Origin: Bacteroidales bacterium UBA1219
GTDB lineage: Bacteria > Bacteroidota > Bacteroidia > Bacteroidales > P3
Assembly: GCA_002309295.1 (NCBI GenBank)
Contig: DBXF01000050.1
Coordinates: forward strand, 215-27,911
Direction: 5' to 3'
DNA: 27,697 nucleotides
The notes beneath the pieces were generated by a model that was given only the letters and a program-made list of their open reading frames with translations, did no database searches and had not been told where the DNA came from. The translations under genes were made by a program, and so were the position numbers. Shown here piece after piece: positions 1 through 8,482 of this stretch (the first letter of the stretch is position 1; the number at the start of each line of letters is the position of its first letter).

Positions 1-689
1 AGCAGCTCATGCCCGATCCTTGGCTGTCCATCCTCGACAAATATCCTGTGGGTTCCAAACACACAGCCACCGTTCGCAACTTCGTTAACTTCGGTATTTT
101 TGTTGAAATGGAAGAAGGCGTCGACGGCCTCATCCACATCTCCGACCTCTCGTGGTCCAAGAAAATCAAACATCCGGCCGAATTCACCAAAATCGGTGAG
201 AAAATCGACGTGGTTGTCCTCGAAGTCGATGTTGAGAACCGTCGCCTGAGCCTCGGTCACAAACAGCTCGAAGAGAATCCTTGGGATGTGTTCGAAAGCA
301 TCTTCACAATCAACTCGATACACAAAGGCACAGTGATGAGCATCAACGACAAAGGCGCTGTTATAGCACTGCCTTACGGCGTTGAAGGATTCGCTCCCAC
401 ACGTCACCTCGAAAAAGAGGACAAAACCAAGGCCAAAGTGGACGAAACCCTTGATTTCAAAGTTATCGAATTCTCGAAAGAAAACAAGAAAATCATCGTT
501 TCCCACAGCCGTATCGCCCAGGATATGATTGAAAAAGAGAAGGCCCAGAACGAAGAAGCCGAAAACAAAGAGAAAGTTAGCACAGCAAAAGCCACCAAGA
601 AACTGGCCGACAAGCTGGAGAAAACTACCCTCGGCGACATTGACGCTTTGGCCAACCTCAAAGAGCAGATGGACAAAAACGAACAGTAG
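1..689 (+). CDS. rpsA: 30S ribosomal protein S1, C-terminal part (5' end outside window)
   Basis: The open frame runs in from the left edge; the ATG at 9 lies inside the gene and is not the start. The visible part holds two S1/OB-fold RNA-binding domains, at about residues 14-85 and 98-170 counted from that ATG. The first carries the typical VDGLIHISDLSW and RRLSLGHKQLEENPWDVF segments. A charged Lys/Glu/Ala linker follows, and the protein ends with EKTTLGDIDALANLKEQM, a tail seen in Bacteroidota S1 proteins. S1 binds mRNA on the small ribosomal subunit and helps start translation, which matters in a phylum that rarely uses Shine-Dalgarno pairing. The full protein is usually about 590-600 residues, so roughly the last third is present. 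A strong terminator follows directly. Identification is firm. Confidence 0.95.
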   Translation, partial: QLMPDPWLSILDKYPVGSKHTATVRNFVNFGIFVEMEEGVDGLIHISDLSWSKKIKHPAEFTKIGEKIDVVVLEVDVENRRLSLGHKQLEENPWDVFESIFTINSIHKGTVMSINDKGAVIALPYGVEGFAPTRHLEKEDKTKAKVDETLDFKVIEFSKENKKIIVSHSRIAQDMIEKEKAQNEEAENKEKVSTAKATKKLADKLEKTTLGDIDALANLKEQMDKNEQ

Positions 690-732
690 CCCACACTTTT
701 TATTTCATTCATAATTCATTTTTAATTGATTG

Positions 733-758
733 GCCCCCCGCCCTGGGGGGCTTTTTTT
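733..758 (+). terminator. Rho-independent terminator of rpsA
   Basis: A 7-bp all-GC stem (GCCCCCC at 733-739 with GGGGGGC at 745-751, loop GCCCT) is followed by seven T residues at 752-758. It lies 44 bases after the rpsA stop codon and separates that gene from the secreted-protein gene at 825. Confidence 0.9.
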
Positions 759-824
759 TAAAAAACAAAGCAACATTTTCGCATCTCAGGTGTCTATATA
801 AGGATAAACTTAACAACAAACGCC

Positions 825-3527
825 ATGGATTTTTTGAAAAAAACGCTGTTACTCATAATGCTTGTCGCTGTAGCACAGATGCTTCAGGCACAAACAAACG
901 CCTGTCAAGGTCTAAAAAATCCCATAGATTTCATGATCCATCAGAACTATTCGGGACAGACTGGCGGCGAATCTGCCGGAAGGACATCGGGCACAAGCAC
1001 ATATCAGCGCGACTACATGGTGATGAACTCTGCCATCATCCCCAACACAAATCTTGCGAATATTGTTACCAGCAACTGTTCCAGTAACGAAGGCAAATCC
1101 GGCAACAACGACGCCAACCGCTTTAAAATAATGGGCACGGGTAACGACCCCAACACCCGCAACCAGATGTCGTACCTGCCCACCAACTTGGACCCCACCA
1201 TGATGAGTTCCATACGTCTGGGCAACACCTACGGCTGCCACGAGGCCGAGGCCCTCTATTACCAGTTTCAGGTTACGTCGAGCAATGTGCTGGTATTCCT
1301 ATACTACGCCATTGTGCTTGAAAACGCACTGCACGGAACAAACGACAACCCCGAATGCATCATACGTGTGAAGAAACTCGACAACGGTGTTTTCCGCGAC
1401 CTCGGAGACAGTCTATGCTACATTATACAAGGTCCTATACATAGCGATTCGGTAGGACGTGGCACATGGGCCAGTTGGCGTCTGTCGGGTAACACCAGCA
1501 CCGACGCGGCATACAAGCCATGGACTAAGGTGGCTATCAATCTCTACAATTTCCAAGGTGAGACAGTACGTATAGAAGTGAAAACCGGCGACTGCTCCAT
1601 GACACAGCACTACGGCTATTGCTACGTTGTGGGCGACTGTCAGCCCATGCGTCTGGTAGCCAGCGGATGCTCGCCCGGAGCCTCCAACGAGGTGGCAACC
1701 ATCACCGCCCCCAAAGGCCTTTCGGGATACCAGTGGTTCCGCAGCCGCTACGGCGAACTGGGCAGCAACCAGATAAACGACCCCAACAACTACGAACCCA
1801 TACCCGGCACCCGTGGACAGGACTCCGTGCTCTCCGTGTATGTCGAGGACTTCCCCGTGGACCCCACCACCGGCAACCGTGTGCAGTGCAACACCTTCAA
1901 ATGTATACTCACCTCCTACCTCGACCCGGCAAAGCCCATCCGCTCCGCCCTTTATGTGAGCGCCTGTAACCAAAAGCCTACCGTCTCCATCTCCACACAG
2001 ACCGCCTGCGACGGCAGCATAATTGTCATAGACCAAAGCACCACGCCTACCAGCGAAGGCCCTGTGGGCGACGACTATCCTCTCTCGCAGTGGACATTCC
2101 GCAACGGCGGCGGTCAGAGCGTCGGCACCGCCTCCGGCAGACAAGCCACATACACCTATCCCTCTGCCGGCAACGACAGCGTAACGATACGCACCATCAG
2201 TCCCCTCGACAGCACCTGCTACACCGAACGCACACTGCCCATACACATACGCAAAAACCCCAATATCGGCATCAGCCCCAGCCGCACAAGCATCTGTGCC
2301 AACGACACCATAACCCTGCGCGGTACCTGCAGCGACCCGATAGGCATTATCCGCCACCGCTGGCTGATACACGACCCCATCGACGGCGACACCACCCTTA
2401 CGGGAAATCCCGTGGTGCACCGCTTTTCCAACACCTCGACGGTGGAATACACCGCCCTCAACGCCGACTCGTGCGAGAGCACCGTCAGCACCACCATTAG
2501 CATAGGCTATTTCCCCGATCTTGTCATCACAGGCGATTCGGTGGTGTGCATTGGCAACAGCAACACCCTGCACGTGAGCTGCGACCTTCCGGGCTGTACT
2601 TACGAGTGGTATGTCGATACCATGCAGACCACTCCGCTACAGACAGGTGCCGACTATACTTTCACCCCCACACGCAACGGCATTATGTTTGCCAAAGTGA
2701 TTAGCCCCTACGGCTGCAGCACATGGAGCATGTTCCGCTACCGCATCCTGGTACCCACCCTCGAAGCCGACACAACAAGGATTTGCGTAGGCGACGAAGT
2801 AACCCTTTCCGGCGACGGTGCCGACTACTATTCTTGGGAAAGCTCCCCCGTCGACCCCAGCCTCGACGGACAGGACAGCGTTTCGCAAGTTGTCGTTACT
2901 CCTACCGTAAGCACCACATACACTATGACAGGCCACGGTTCCAACGGCTGTAGCGCCACACCGCTTTCCATATCGGTGGTTGTGGATCCCTTCCCCGAAT
3001 TTTCGCTGTCGTACACCCCCGAATATATCAACCTGTTCGAGCCGGTGCTTTACCTCAGCGACAACTCCAGCAGCCGCGTGCGTTCCGTCTGGTTCTTCCC
3101 AACCGACGGCACCGAATACCCGACAACGGCACGTAACTTCGAATACGAATTCCAGAATGTATTGGACTACGACTCCATCCCGATACGCCTCACCTCCGCC
3201 ACCATCAACGGCTGTGCGCAGGACACCACCTTCTATGTCCCTGTGGATGTGTTCACCGAATGGCTGCCCAATGTGTTCACCCCCGGACGCGACATAAACC
3301 GCAAATTCGGCCTGCTCAACCACATCAAGGCGCTTGATTTTACGATGAAGATATACAACCGCTGGGGATTGAAAGTGTTCGAGACCAACGACCAAAACGA
3401 ACATTGGGACGGCACCTACAAAGGCAAGCCTTGCGAAGTGGGCAACTATGTGTGGGTGATAACCTACCGTCAGTTCGAAGGCACCGACATGGTAAAGAAA
3501 AAAGGCACGGTGCTGCTGCTGAAATAG
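825..3527 (+). CDS. Secreted PKD-like protein with CHU_C (type B T9SS) sorting domain
   Basis: This is a 900-residue exported protein. Residues 1-22 form a signal peptide (lysines at 5-6, a Leu/Ile/Val core, probable cleavage after LQA). The body is rich in Ser, Thr, Asp and Cys, as in Ig/PKD-type surface proteins. A PKD-like stretch lies at about 420-478 (QWTFRNGGG, then TYTYPSAGNDSVTIRT) and a weaker one at about 755-808. Residues 811-900 match the gliding-motility-associated C-terminal domain (CHU_C, TIGR04131): LPNVFTPGRDIN, IYNRWGLKVFE, WDGTYKGKPCEVGNYVW. In Bacteroidota this domain directs proteins through the type IX secretion system as a type B signal. I infer a surface or secreted protein whose ligand is unknown. 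The start at 825 gives a clean signal peptide. The gene stands alone between two leaderless-looking gaps. Confidence 0.85.
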   Translation: MDFLKKTLLLIMLVAVAQMLQAQTNACQGLKNPIDFMIHQNYSGQTGGESAGRTSGTSTYQRDYMVMNSAIIPNTNLANIVTSNCSSNEGKSGNNDANRFKIMGTGNDPNTRNQMSYLPTNLDPTMMSSIRLGNTYGCHEAEALYYQFQVTSSNVLVFLYYAIVLENALHGTNDNPECIIRVKKLDNGVFRDLGDSLCYIIQGPIHSDSVGRGTWASWRLSGNTSTDAAYKPWTKVAINLYNFQGETVRIEVKTGDCSMTQHYGYCYVVGDCQPMRLVASGCSPGASNEVATITAPKGLSGYQWFRSRYGELGSNQINDPNNYEPIPGTRGQDSVLSVYVEDFPVDPTTGNRVQCNTFKCILTSYLDPAKPIRSALYVSACNQKPTVSISTQTACDGSIIVIDQSTTPTSEGPVGDDYPLSQWTFRNGGGQSVGTASGRQATYTYPSAGNDSVTIRTISPLDSTCYTERTLPIHIRKNPNIGISPSRTSICANDTITLRGTCSDPIGIIRHRWLIHDPIDGDTTLTGNPVVHRFSNTSTVEYTALNADSCESTVSTTISIGYFPDLVITGDSVVCIGNSNTLHVSCDLPGCTYEWYVDTMQTTPLQTGADYTFTPTRNGIMFAKVISPYGCSTWSMFRYRILVPTLEADTTRICVGDEVTLSGDGADYYSWESSPVDPSLDGQDSVSQVVVTPTVSTTYTMTGHGSNGCSATPLSISVVVDPFPEFSLSYTPEYINLFEPVLYLSDNSSSRVRSVWFFPTDGTEYPTTARNFEYEFQNVLDYDSIPIRLTSATINGCAQDTTFYVPVDVFTEWLPNVFTPGRDINRKFGLLNHIKALDFTMKIYNRWGLKVFETNDQNEHWDGTYKGKPCEVGNYVWVITYRQFEGTDMVKKKGTVLLLK

Positions 3528-3858
3528 CTTTTTAATTAGGAATTCTGAACTCGGAACTCGGAATCTCAGCCCTGAAAGGGTGACAGAGTTTCAGAATGGG
3601 TTGTGCGGTGATAGTTTGGAATATCTGTCGAAGGGCCAAAAAATTAACCACGACAATGCCACGGTAATGGAAAAGAAACCGATTTACGCCGTGTAATGGC
3701 ATAATATTTCGAAATTGTAAACTATTTGCGTGTTACTGCGTGGCAGAATTACAAAGTAATCGTGAACTTCGCATTCAGCACTTGTTTTAACACAAATAAA
3801 CACATAGCCACCGGTAGGATATGCTCCCGTTTGCTGTGGCCTAAATAAATACAAAAAA
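3528..3858. other. Intergenic gap with repeat remnants
   Basis: No credible gene is visible. The left end holds a TCGGA-type repeat (3539-3565). Next is a small dyad, CCCT-GAA-AGGG at 3570-3580, overlapping a longer inverted pair, CTGAAA at 3572 with TTTCAG at 3589. The rest to 3858 is unremarkable sequence. A 64-codon leftward frame at 3684-3878 starts inside the terminator hairpin and has no recognisable features, so I do not count it. Confidence 0.5.
3539..3565 (+). repeat. TCGGA-type short intergenic repeat, copy A
   Basis: Contains GAACTCGGAACTCGGAATC twelve or so bases after a stop codon. It resembles copies at 16517-16574 and 19174-19204. All three lie at the 3' end of a gene and in the same orientation relative to that gene. 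Confidence 0.55.
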
Positions 3859-3886
3859 AGTGCCGGATATACCGGCACTTTTTTTG
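3852..3886. terminator. Bidirectional terminator 3' of the first lipoprotein gene
   Basis: An 8-bp stem, AGTGCCGG at 3859-3866 with CCGGCACT at 3872-3879 and loop ATATA, is flanked by seven A residues on the left and seven or more T residues on the right. It lies 30 bases beyond the stop codon of the leftward lipoprotein gene and can stop transcription from both sides. Confidence 0.9.
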
Positions 3887-3915
3887 TATGGAATCAAGAA
3901 TATTATTTTCTCTTT

Positions 3916-5841
3916 TTATTCAGCACTTTTTATCAGGCGAACACATTCGCCGAAGGTGCGGCGGTTTTCATCGCGTACAAAACAGCATTCATATATATTG
4001 CTGTAATCATAACCGCTATCCATACGCTGGTTTTCGAAACGGAGCGAATATGCCTCGGTGTTCGAGTAGGCTGTCGACGACCAGTAGTTGCCGGATATGC
4101 CGCCATGTCCTACAGTGGAACAGTCGCCAACACTATATTTGCTTCTTGTTCCGGAAGCGGGCAGGAATATAGCACCCGAGTTAATCAAAACCTGCATTTC
4201 GGCGGCTGTATAAGAATTGTCCGAAAACCATGCTCTTCCCTGCGAAATAACGGACTTGAAAGTTTTTCCGTTGGGTTTGGGGTCTATCCATCCCTTGGGA
4301 ACGAGGAGCAGGCCGGAGAGAGCTTTTGAGTTTCCGTTTATATCGGTATATGAGTATCCGCTGCCAGTAACGCAAGCATAAGCCCAGTTGTTTCCTCTTG
4401 CAAGGCTTATAATGCACTCCCATTCTTCTTTGGTGGGTGTTCTCCATGTTCCTGCGGGATAGGTTACAGAGTTGTCGTAGGTAGAAATCTGGTTGTACAT
4501 TCCCCAGTCGGAGTTGGCATAAGTACCTGTCAAATTATGTATGCCCTGAGGTCCATATTGTGCACCATACTGGCCATTGCCGCCATTCCAAGTGGGCCTA
4601 AGAGGTCGATTGTCGTACACACCTTGCCAATCGGTGGGCAGGTAGCAGGCTCCATCAAGGGTGTTGCCAGCGTCCCAGCCACTTGTTCCCCAGCCAAACA
4701 GGTCTATCCAACCATTTTGTGTTGCACGTCCATCTGCGGCTTTGGTGTTGTTTGCTGTTACAACACTGTTAGGAAACCATGTCTCATCATCATATTGTTG
4801 TCCGCCACCAATGATATCCCACGAATGTTCGGCGAAACGCCATTTGTTTTGAGCGGCATTGTACTGCAGGTTGCCCGGGGCAAATACAAAGCGTGAGCCG
4901 TCGCACAATTCAAATTCGTATGGGTTTTCGTTGGGGTCGATAACGAGAGTTGAGGTTGTGGTGTAATAGTTGCTGCGAAGCAGTGTTTGCGACGATGCTG
5001 TCTTTTTCATGGCTTTGCCTTCTACATTTATCACTTTCATGGTGATTTTGGAGTAGCTTGCAGCGGGAATCATAACATAGAAATAGGTGTATTGGCTGGT
5101 GAGCAGCTGTATGCCGCCTTGTCCGTTGTTGGTGAGGTCGAGGTACACGTCGCTACGTTCGCCGCTTACAGCAGGCATGGTAACCACGGGCAGGCCGTTG
5201 TTGTCGAAAGTGAGTTGTGCGCTGCCGCTGAGGTTGGCTCCTTCGGCGGAAAACACTATCTGACGCACTTTGTTGGCATCGCTGCTGGCACTTGGGTCGG
5301 CTTTCAAACCAACTTTCATTATGGCACAGAGGTTTTTAAACTCCAAATTCACCAAATTACCGCCGCTCTCCACACTGGAAATGGCTGCCATATAGTTGTT
5401 GTTGTCGGTCTGGTTGGCAAGCAGTTTCTGCGATTCGGGCAAAGTGATGTTTATGGCGCTGTTGCCGTTGCCTATGCTGCTGGCGAGCGACTTCGGGAAA
5501 ACAGAACGATACACATCCTTGCCGCCTTCGTACGAGGTGTTGGGGCTTACGCTTCCCGAAAAGCTGGCTTTTGTGCCGTTGATAGTGGATGCTGTAAGAA
5601 CGGTGTTGTTGATGCGTATTTGGTCGTCGCTGTCCCACTTCACTTCGTGGTCGGTTACATCCATGTGGGCTTTGTCTTTGGAAAGCATTGGAAGTTCAGC
5701 GCTAACATTTATTTCTCGGGCAGGACCGTAAGGTCTATCGGTTGTTTTTGTCTCAAGTTCCTCTTTTGCACATGAGAACAACATTGCTGCTGTCGCTCCC
5801 ATAGCTAAAAGTACTTTTAAGTTCATTTTTTTGGTTTTCAT
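3916..5841 (-). CDS. Fimbrillin-like / FISUMP-domain lipoprotein, paralog 1
   Basis: This 641-residue protein has a lipoprotein signal: a Lys-rich start, a hydrophobic core, then lipobox LFSC with the lipidated Cys at residue 24. The N-terminal half has the repeated pattern of Bacteroidales fimbrillin-like (Mfa-type) lipoproteins: KAHMDVTDHEVKWDSDDQIRINN, then KASFSGSVSPNT and GKDVYRSVFP. The C-terminal half, from about 310, resembles the FISUMP/DUF1566 fold: FAPGNLQYNAAQNKWRFAE, WIDLFGWGTSG, GTWRTPTKEEWECI, IFLPASGTRS, GNYWSSTAYS, ECVRLIKSAE. The protein is probably anchored in the outer membrane; its binding partner is unknown. A TTG codon directly upstream also opens the frame, but the ATG at 5841 is used because all three paralogs share ATGAAAAC there. 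It is the most diverged of the three. Confidence 0.85.
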   Translation of the reverse strand: MKTKKMNLKVLLAMGATAAMLFSCAKEELETKTTDRPYGPAREINVSAELPMLSKDKAHMDVTDHEVKWDSDDQIRINNTVLTASTINGTKASFSGSVSPNTSYEGGKDVYRSVFPKSLASSIGNGNSAINITLPESQKLLANQTDNNNYMAAISSVESGGNLVNLEFKNLCAIMKVGLKADPSASSDANKVRQIVFSAEGANLSGSAQLTFDNNGLPVVTMPAVSGERSDVYLDLTNNGQGGIQLLTSQYTYFYVMIPAASYSKITMKVINVEGKAMKKTASSQTLLRSNYYTTTSTLVIDPNENPYEFELCDGSRFVFAPGNLQYNAAQNKWRFAEHSWDIIGGGQQYDDETWFPNSVVTANNTKAADGRATQNGWIDLFGWGTSGWDAGNTLDGACYLPTDWQGVYDNRPLRPTWNGGNGQYGAQYGPQGIHNLTGTYANSDWGMYNQISTYDNSVTYPAGTWRTPTKEEWECIISLARGNNWAYACVTGSGYSYTDINGNSKALSGLLLVPKGWIDPKPNGKTFKSVISQGRAWFSDNSYTAAEMQVLINSGAIFLPASGTRSKYSVGDCSTVGHGGISGNYWSSTAYSNTEAYSLRFENQRMDSGYDYSNIYECCFVRDENRRTFGECVRLIKSAE

Positions 5842-5947
5842 CAATGTGTTATTTTGTTTTTTGATATCGTTTTGTTTGTATTTATTATGTCTTATCTATT
5901 TGAATATGATAAAAATACGTAATTTTGTGTTTTCCATTTCGAAAGTG

Positions 5948-5979
5948 CGAAGTTACACCTTTTTTTTGTTATATCCAAG
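5948..5979 (-). promoter_or_regulatory. Probable promoter of lipoprotein paralog 1
   Basis: On the minus strand CTTG (5979-5976) is followed after 20 bases by TAACTTCG (5955-5948), one base from the Bacteroidota -7 box TAnnTTTG. The same arrangement, CTTG-N20-TAATTTTG, sits at the same place before paralog 2, which supports it. The leader would be about 100 bases. Confidence 0.5.
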
Positions 5980-6150
5980 AAATAAATGTTAAATGTTTTG
6001 CTCTCGAGTTAATTAGTTGGTATTAAATAGATTATTAAGGCTGTAGGTTTTGCGTAATAGCTATTTGAAATATAAAACGCAAACAAAAAAAGAGCAACGT
6101 CGCTTCTTAGCGACGTTGCTCTTTCATTGATGTTGAGAAATTGAATTCTT
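5953..6150. repeat. Conserved intercassette spacer, copy 1
   Basis: This segment is almost identical to 8284-8482. By eye there are three differences over about 198 bases: one T/G change, one extra A in an A-run, and one C/T change in a hairpin loop. It holds the terminator of the upstream gene and most of the promoter of the downstream gene. Similarity continues a short way into the 3' end of the coding region. Confidence 0.9.
6085..6124 (-). terminator. Terminator of lipoprotein paralog 2
   Basis: A perfect 13-bp stem, AGAGCAACGTCGC at 6091-6103 with its complement at 6110-6122 (loop TTCTTA), is followed on the minus strand by a T-run (A residues 6084-6090 on the plus strand). It starts about 26 bases after the stop codon of the gene ending at 6149. 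Confidence 0.92.
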
Positions 6151-8170
6151 ATTTGTCGGTTGTGTTGCGGACAAGACGCACGCCGTTGCCGTCGAATTTG
6201 TTTTCGGTATATACGGATGTTAGACGCTGGTTGTCAGGTACACCGTCAAGGCCATTAATTCTGAATGAATATGCATGTTCCGCAGCATATTGAAGCGTAA
6301 CACCATCATAACTGACGATATTTGTATTGGAAGACGATGACCAATAGAAACCTATTTGATTGGTGTGGTGAATAGAGTTTGTTCTTGCTCCGCAAGCTGG
6401 CAGGAATACTATGCCGTAGCTTTCGAGCAGTTTGAACTGAGCGTAAGTGTATGTGTTGGTTTGGAATTGATTGGCTACGCCGGGAGTGAATGTCAAACCT
6501 GCAGGCATGAGGTAATAATGCATCCTATCGGGGAGGAAGAACAATCCACAAGCATAATCACCAGATCCGGAGGTGTCGATACGTCCCATACCGCATTTCA
6601 ATTTGCCGTCAATTTCAGTGCGTTTTGCACCCTCGTAGGCATATTCCCATTCAGCAGCAGACAAAGTGCGCCAAGTCTGACCTACAGTTGTACCAGCCTG
6701 TTTTGTCGGGTCAGCGATGGTGGCATTCAATTCTGTATTGTGAACATAACCCCAGTCGGCATAAAGAGACTGCAATGCTTGACCTGTTGTGGAAGCAGGT
6801 ATATGGGTTGAGGGATCACAGTTTGTCCAATCCCAACGTTGTCCCACATAGGCTTCTCCTGTTCCCGAGAAACTTCTAACTACATAATCGGTACCTACCG
6901 GGCCGTAACCAAATCCATACTGTTTGCCTCCCCATGCCACTGTGGAAATTGAGTTATAACTCCAAACCACATTATACGGAGCATAGTTCAAAGCACCCGA
7001 ACGGTTGTCGCCAGAAGTGCCCCATCCAAATAAATCAGTCCAAATGTCGCGGCTTCGCAAATCGGTATATTTTGCATCAAATTCTGGATAACCATCTGTG
7101 GTACCATATATGTCATAAACAGTATAGTTTCTTGTAGCATCGGGAATAAGGCTGTACTGCTCGTGGGCGAAACGCCATTCGTTCCGAGCAAAGTTGTGTT
7201 GCAGGTTGCCGCCGGCGAAATAAACTCTCTGGCTGTTGGAAACGGAGATTGCGCCGCCCCAGTCTTCAAAGGCCTGGTTGATGGTGGCGGTATGTACTCT
7301 GTTGCGTCCAAGGGTTAAAGAAGTGGCCTGTTTCTGTATAATCTTGCTGCCGTCGCCGTTCCATATCTGCATCACAAGGGCTTTGTTGTTTATAGGAGGA
7401 ACAACAGCGTATATTGTTACAGGGGTGCTGCCCGAAAGTGTCAGGGGAGTGGTATAAACCAGTTCTACGAGATTCGAAGGTGTGGGGTCGGCGGCGGTAA
7501 GCACGGGCTCGCCGTTGCTGAAAGTAACGTTGAAATTGCCCGAAAGGCCTTCGGTGCTGGCCAAGCGTATGCGGCTTATCTGAGCATCAACGCCGGTGGC
7601 ACCCGACTGCGGGGTGATAACCATTTTTACCACCGAGCAGAGGTTTTTGAAACGGAACACCATGTCGTCAACATCGGAGCCGCTTGCCACGGAGGTGTAG
7701 GCTGCCATAAAGTTGTTTTCTACCTTTGAGGCGCCTTGGCTGAAAGTCTGCGATGCGGGCAGGGTAACAACCATGGGGGCGTTGGTGTTGGGTATCGAGC
7801 TGATAATGCTTGCGGGGAACACCGAACGATAAACGTCCTTGCCGCTTTCGATGGCGGTGTTGGGCGAGGCCGAGCCACTGAATTGGGCGTGCGTGGGGTC
7901 GTCGGCGTCAATCTCGTCCATTGTCAATGTGCCGTTGTTGACGGTAAGCTGGTCGCCCGATTCCCACATCACTTTATAGCTTGCTATATCCATGTAGGCT
8001 TTGTCGGGAGTACCAGTGATAATTTGTGCGTTTACGCCGATATGTTTTTTAGGACCGTAGGGGACTTCGGCTTTAGTTATGTCGATTTCCTCCTTCGAGC
8101 AGGCTGCGAACAAAATAGCTGCTGCTCCCACAGCTAAAAGAACTTTCAAGTTCAAGTTTTGGGTTTTCAT
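6149..8170 (-). CDS. Fimbrillin-like / FISUMP-domain lipoprotein, paralog 2
   Basis: This 673-residue protein has lipobox FAAC with the lipidated Cys at residue 24, followed by SKEE. The N-terminal half is very like paralog 3: GPKKHIGVNAQIITGTPDKA, YKVMWESGDQLTVNNG, AQFSGSASPNT, ESGKDVYRSVFPASIISSIP, and later NFNVTFSNGEPVLTA. The C-terminal half, from about 315, is FISUMP-like: VYFAGGNLQHNFARNEWRFA, WTDLFGWGTSG, QTWRTLSAAEWEYA, GLFFLP, GIVFLPACGART, GFYWSSSSN, GVRLVRNTTDK. It is likely a surface lipoprotein of unknown ligand. The ATG at 8170 is preferred over the TTG one codon upstream. The gene has its own promoter and terminator, so it is a single-gene cassette in an array of three. Confidence 0.85.
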   Translation of the reverse strand: MKTQNLNLKVLLAVGAAAILFAACSKEEIDITKAEVPYGPKKHIGVNAQIITGTPDKAYMDIASYKVMWESGDQLTVNNGTLTMDEIDADDPTHAQFSGSASPNTAIESGKDVYRSVFPASIISSIPNTNAPMVVTLPASQTFSQGASKVENNFMAAYTSVASGSDVDDMVFRFKNLCSVVKMVITPQSGATGVDAQISRIRLASTEGLSGNFNVTFSNGEPVLTAADPTPSNLVELVYTTPLTLSGSTPVTIYAVVPPINNKALVMQIWNGDGSKIIQKQATSLTLGRNRVHTATINQAFEDWGGAISVSNSQRVYFAGGNLQHNFARNEWRFAHEQYSLIPDATRNYTVYDIYGTTDGYPEFDAKYTDLRSRDIWTDLFGWGTSGDNRSGALNYAPYNVVWSYNSISTVAWGGKQYGFGYGPVGTDYVVRSFSGTGEAYVGQRWDWTNCDPSTHIPASTTGQALQSLYADWGYVHNTELNATIADPTKQAGTTVGQTWRTLSAAEWEYAYEGAKRTEIDGKLKCGMGRIDTSGSGDYACGLFFLPDRMHYYLMPAGLTFTPGVANQFQTNTYTYAQFKLLESYGIVFLPACGARTNSIHHTNQIGFYWSSSSNTNIVSYDGVTLQYAAEHAYSFRINGLDGVPDNQRLTSVYTENKFDGNGVRLVRNTTDK

Positions 8171-8278
8171 CAATGTGTTTTTTTTTGTTTTTGATAATTA
8201 AAAAGACCTCTTGTTTTCTTTGTATTTTGTTGAATATTAACAAATATACAGCAAATCACGTTTTCAAATTTGCAAGCA

Positions 8279-8310
8279 CAAAATTACACCTTTTTTTTGT
8301 TATATCCAAG
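8279..8310 (-). promoter_or_regulatory. Probable promoter of lipoprotein paralog 2
   Basis: Reading leftward, CTTG (8310-8307) and, 20 bases later, TAATTTTG (8286-8279) match the Bacteroidota -33/-7 layout. The expected leader is about 100 bases. The -33 part lies in the conserved spacer; the -7 box straddles its edge. Confidence 0.5.
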
Positions 8311-8482
8311 AAATAAATGTTAAATGTTTTGCTCTCGAGTTAATTAGTTGGTATTAAATAGATTATTAAGGCTGTAGGTTTTGCGGAATAGCTATTTGAA
8401 ATATAAAACGCAAACAAAAAAAAGAGCAACGTCGCTTTTTAGCGACGTTGCTCTTTCATTGATGTTGAGAAATTGAATTCTT
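8284..8482. repeat. Conserved intercassette spacer, copy 2
   Basis: Second copy of the spacer at 5953-6150, located between the genes for paralogs 3 and 2. It has the same order of parts: gene 3' end, terminator hairpin, about 100 bases of AT-rich sequence, then promoter. Confidence 0.9.
8415..8456 (-). terminator. Terminator of lipoprotein paralog 3
   Basis: The same 13-bp stem as in spacer copy 1 (8423-8435 with 8442-8454, loop TTTTTA), with an A-run at 8416-8422 that reads as T residues on the minus strand. It begins about 26 bases after the stop codon of the gene ending at 8481. Confidence 0.92.

Noticed and set aside
1413..2573. Leftward open frame opposite the CHU_C protein gene
   Set aside because: Shadow of the real gene: Gly/Val/Ala-rich with no domain, signal or promoter.
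3684..3878. Leftward 64-codon frame in the gap
   Set aside because: It starts within a terminator hairpin and encodes nothing recognisable.
8241..8248. Alternative promoter box TATATTTG for lipoprotein 2
   Set aside because: It matches TAnnTTTG, but the nearest TTTG is only 16 bases away and the word is not conserved at paralog 1, unlike the CTTG-N20 promoter at 8279-8310.
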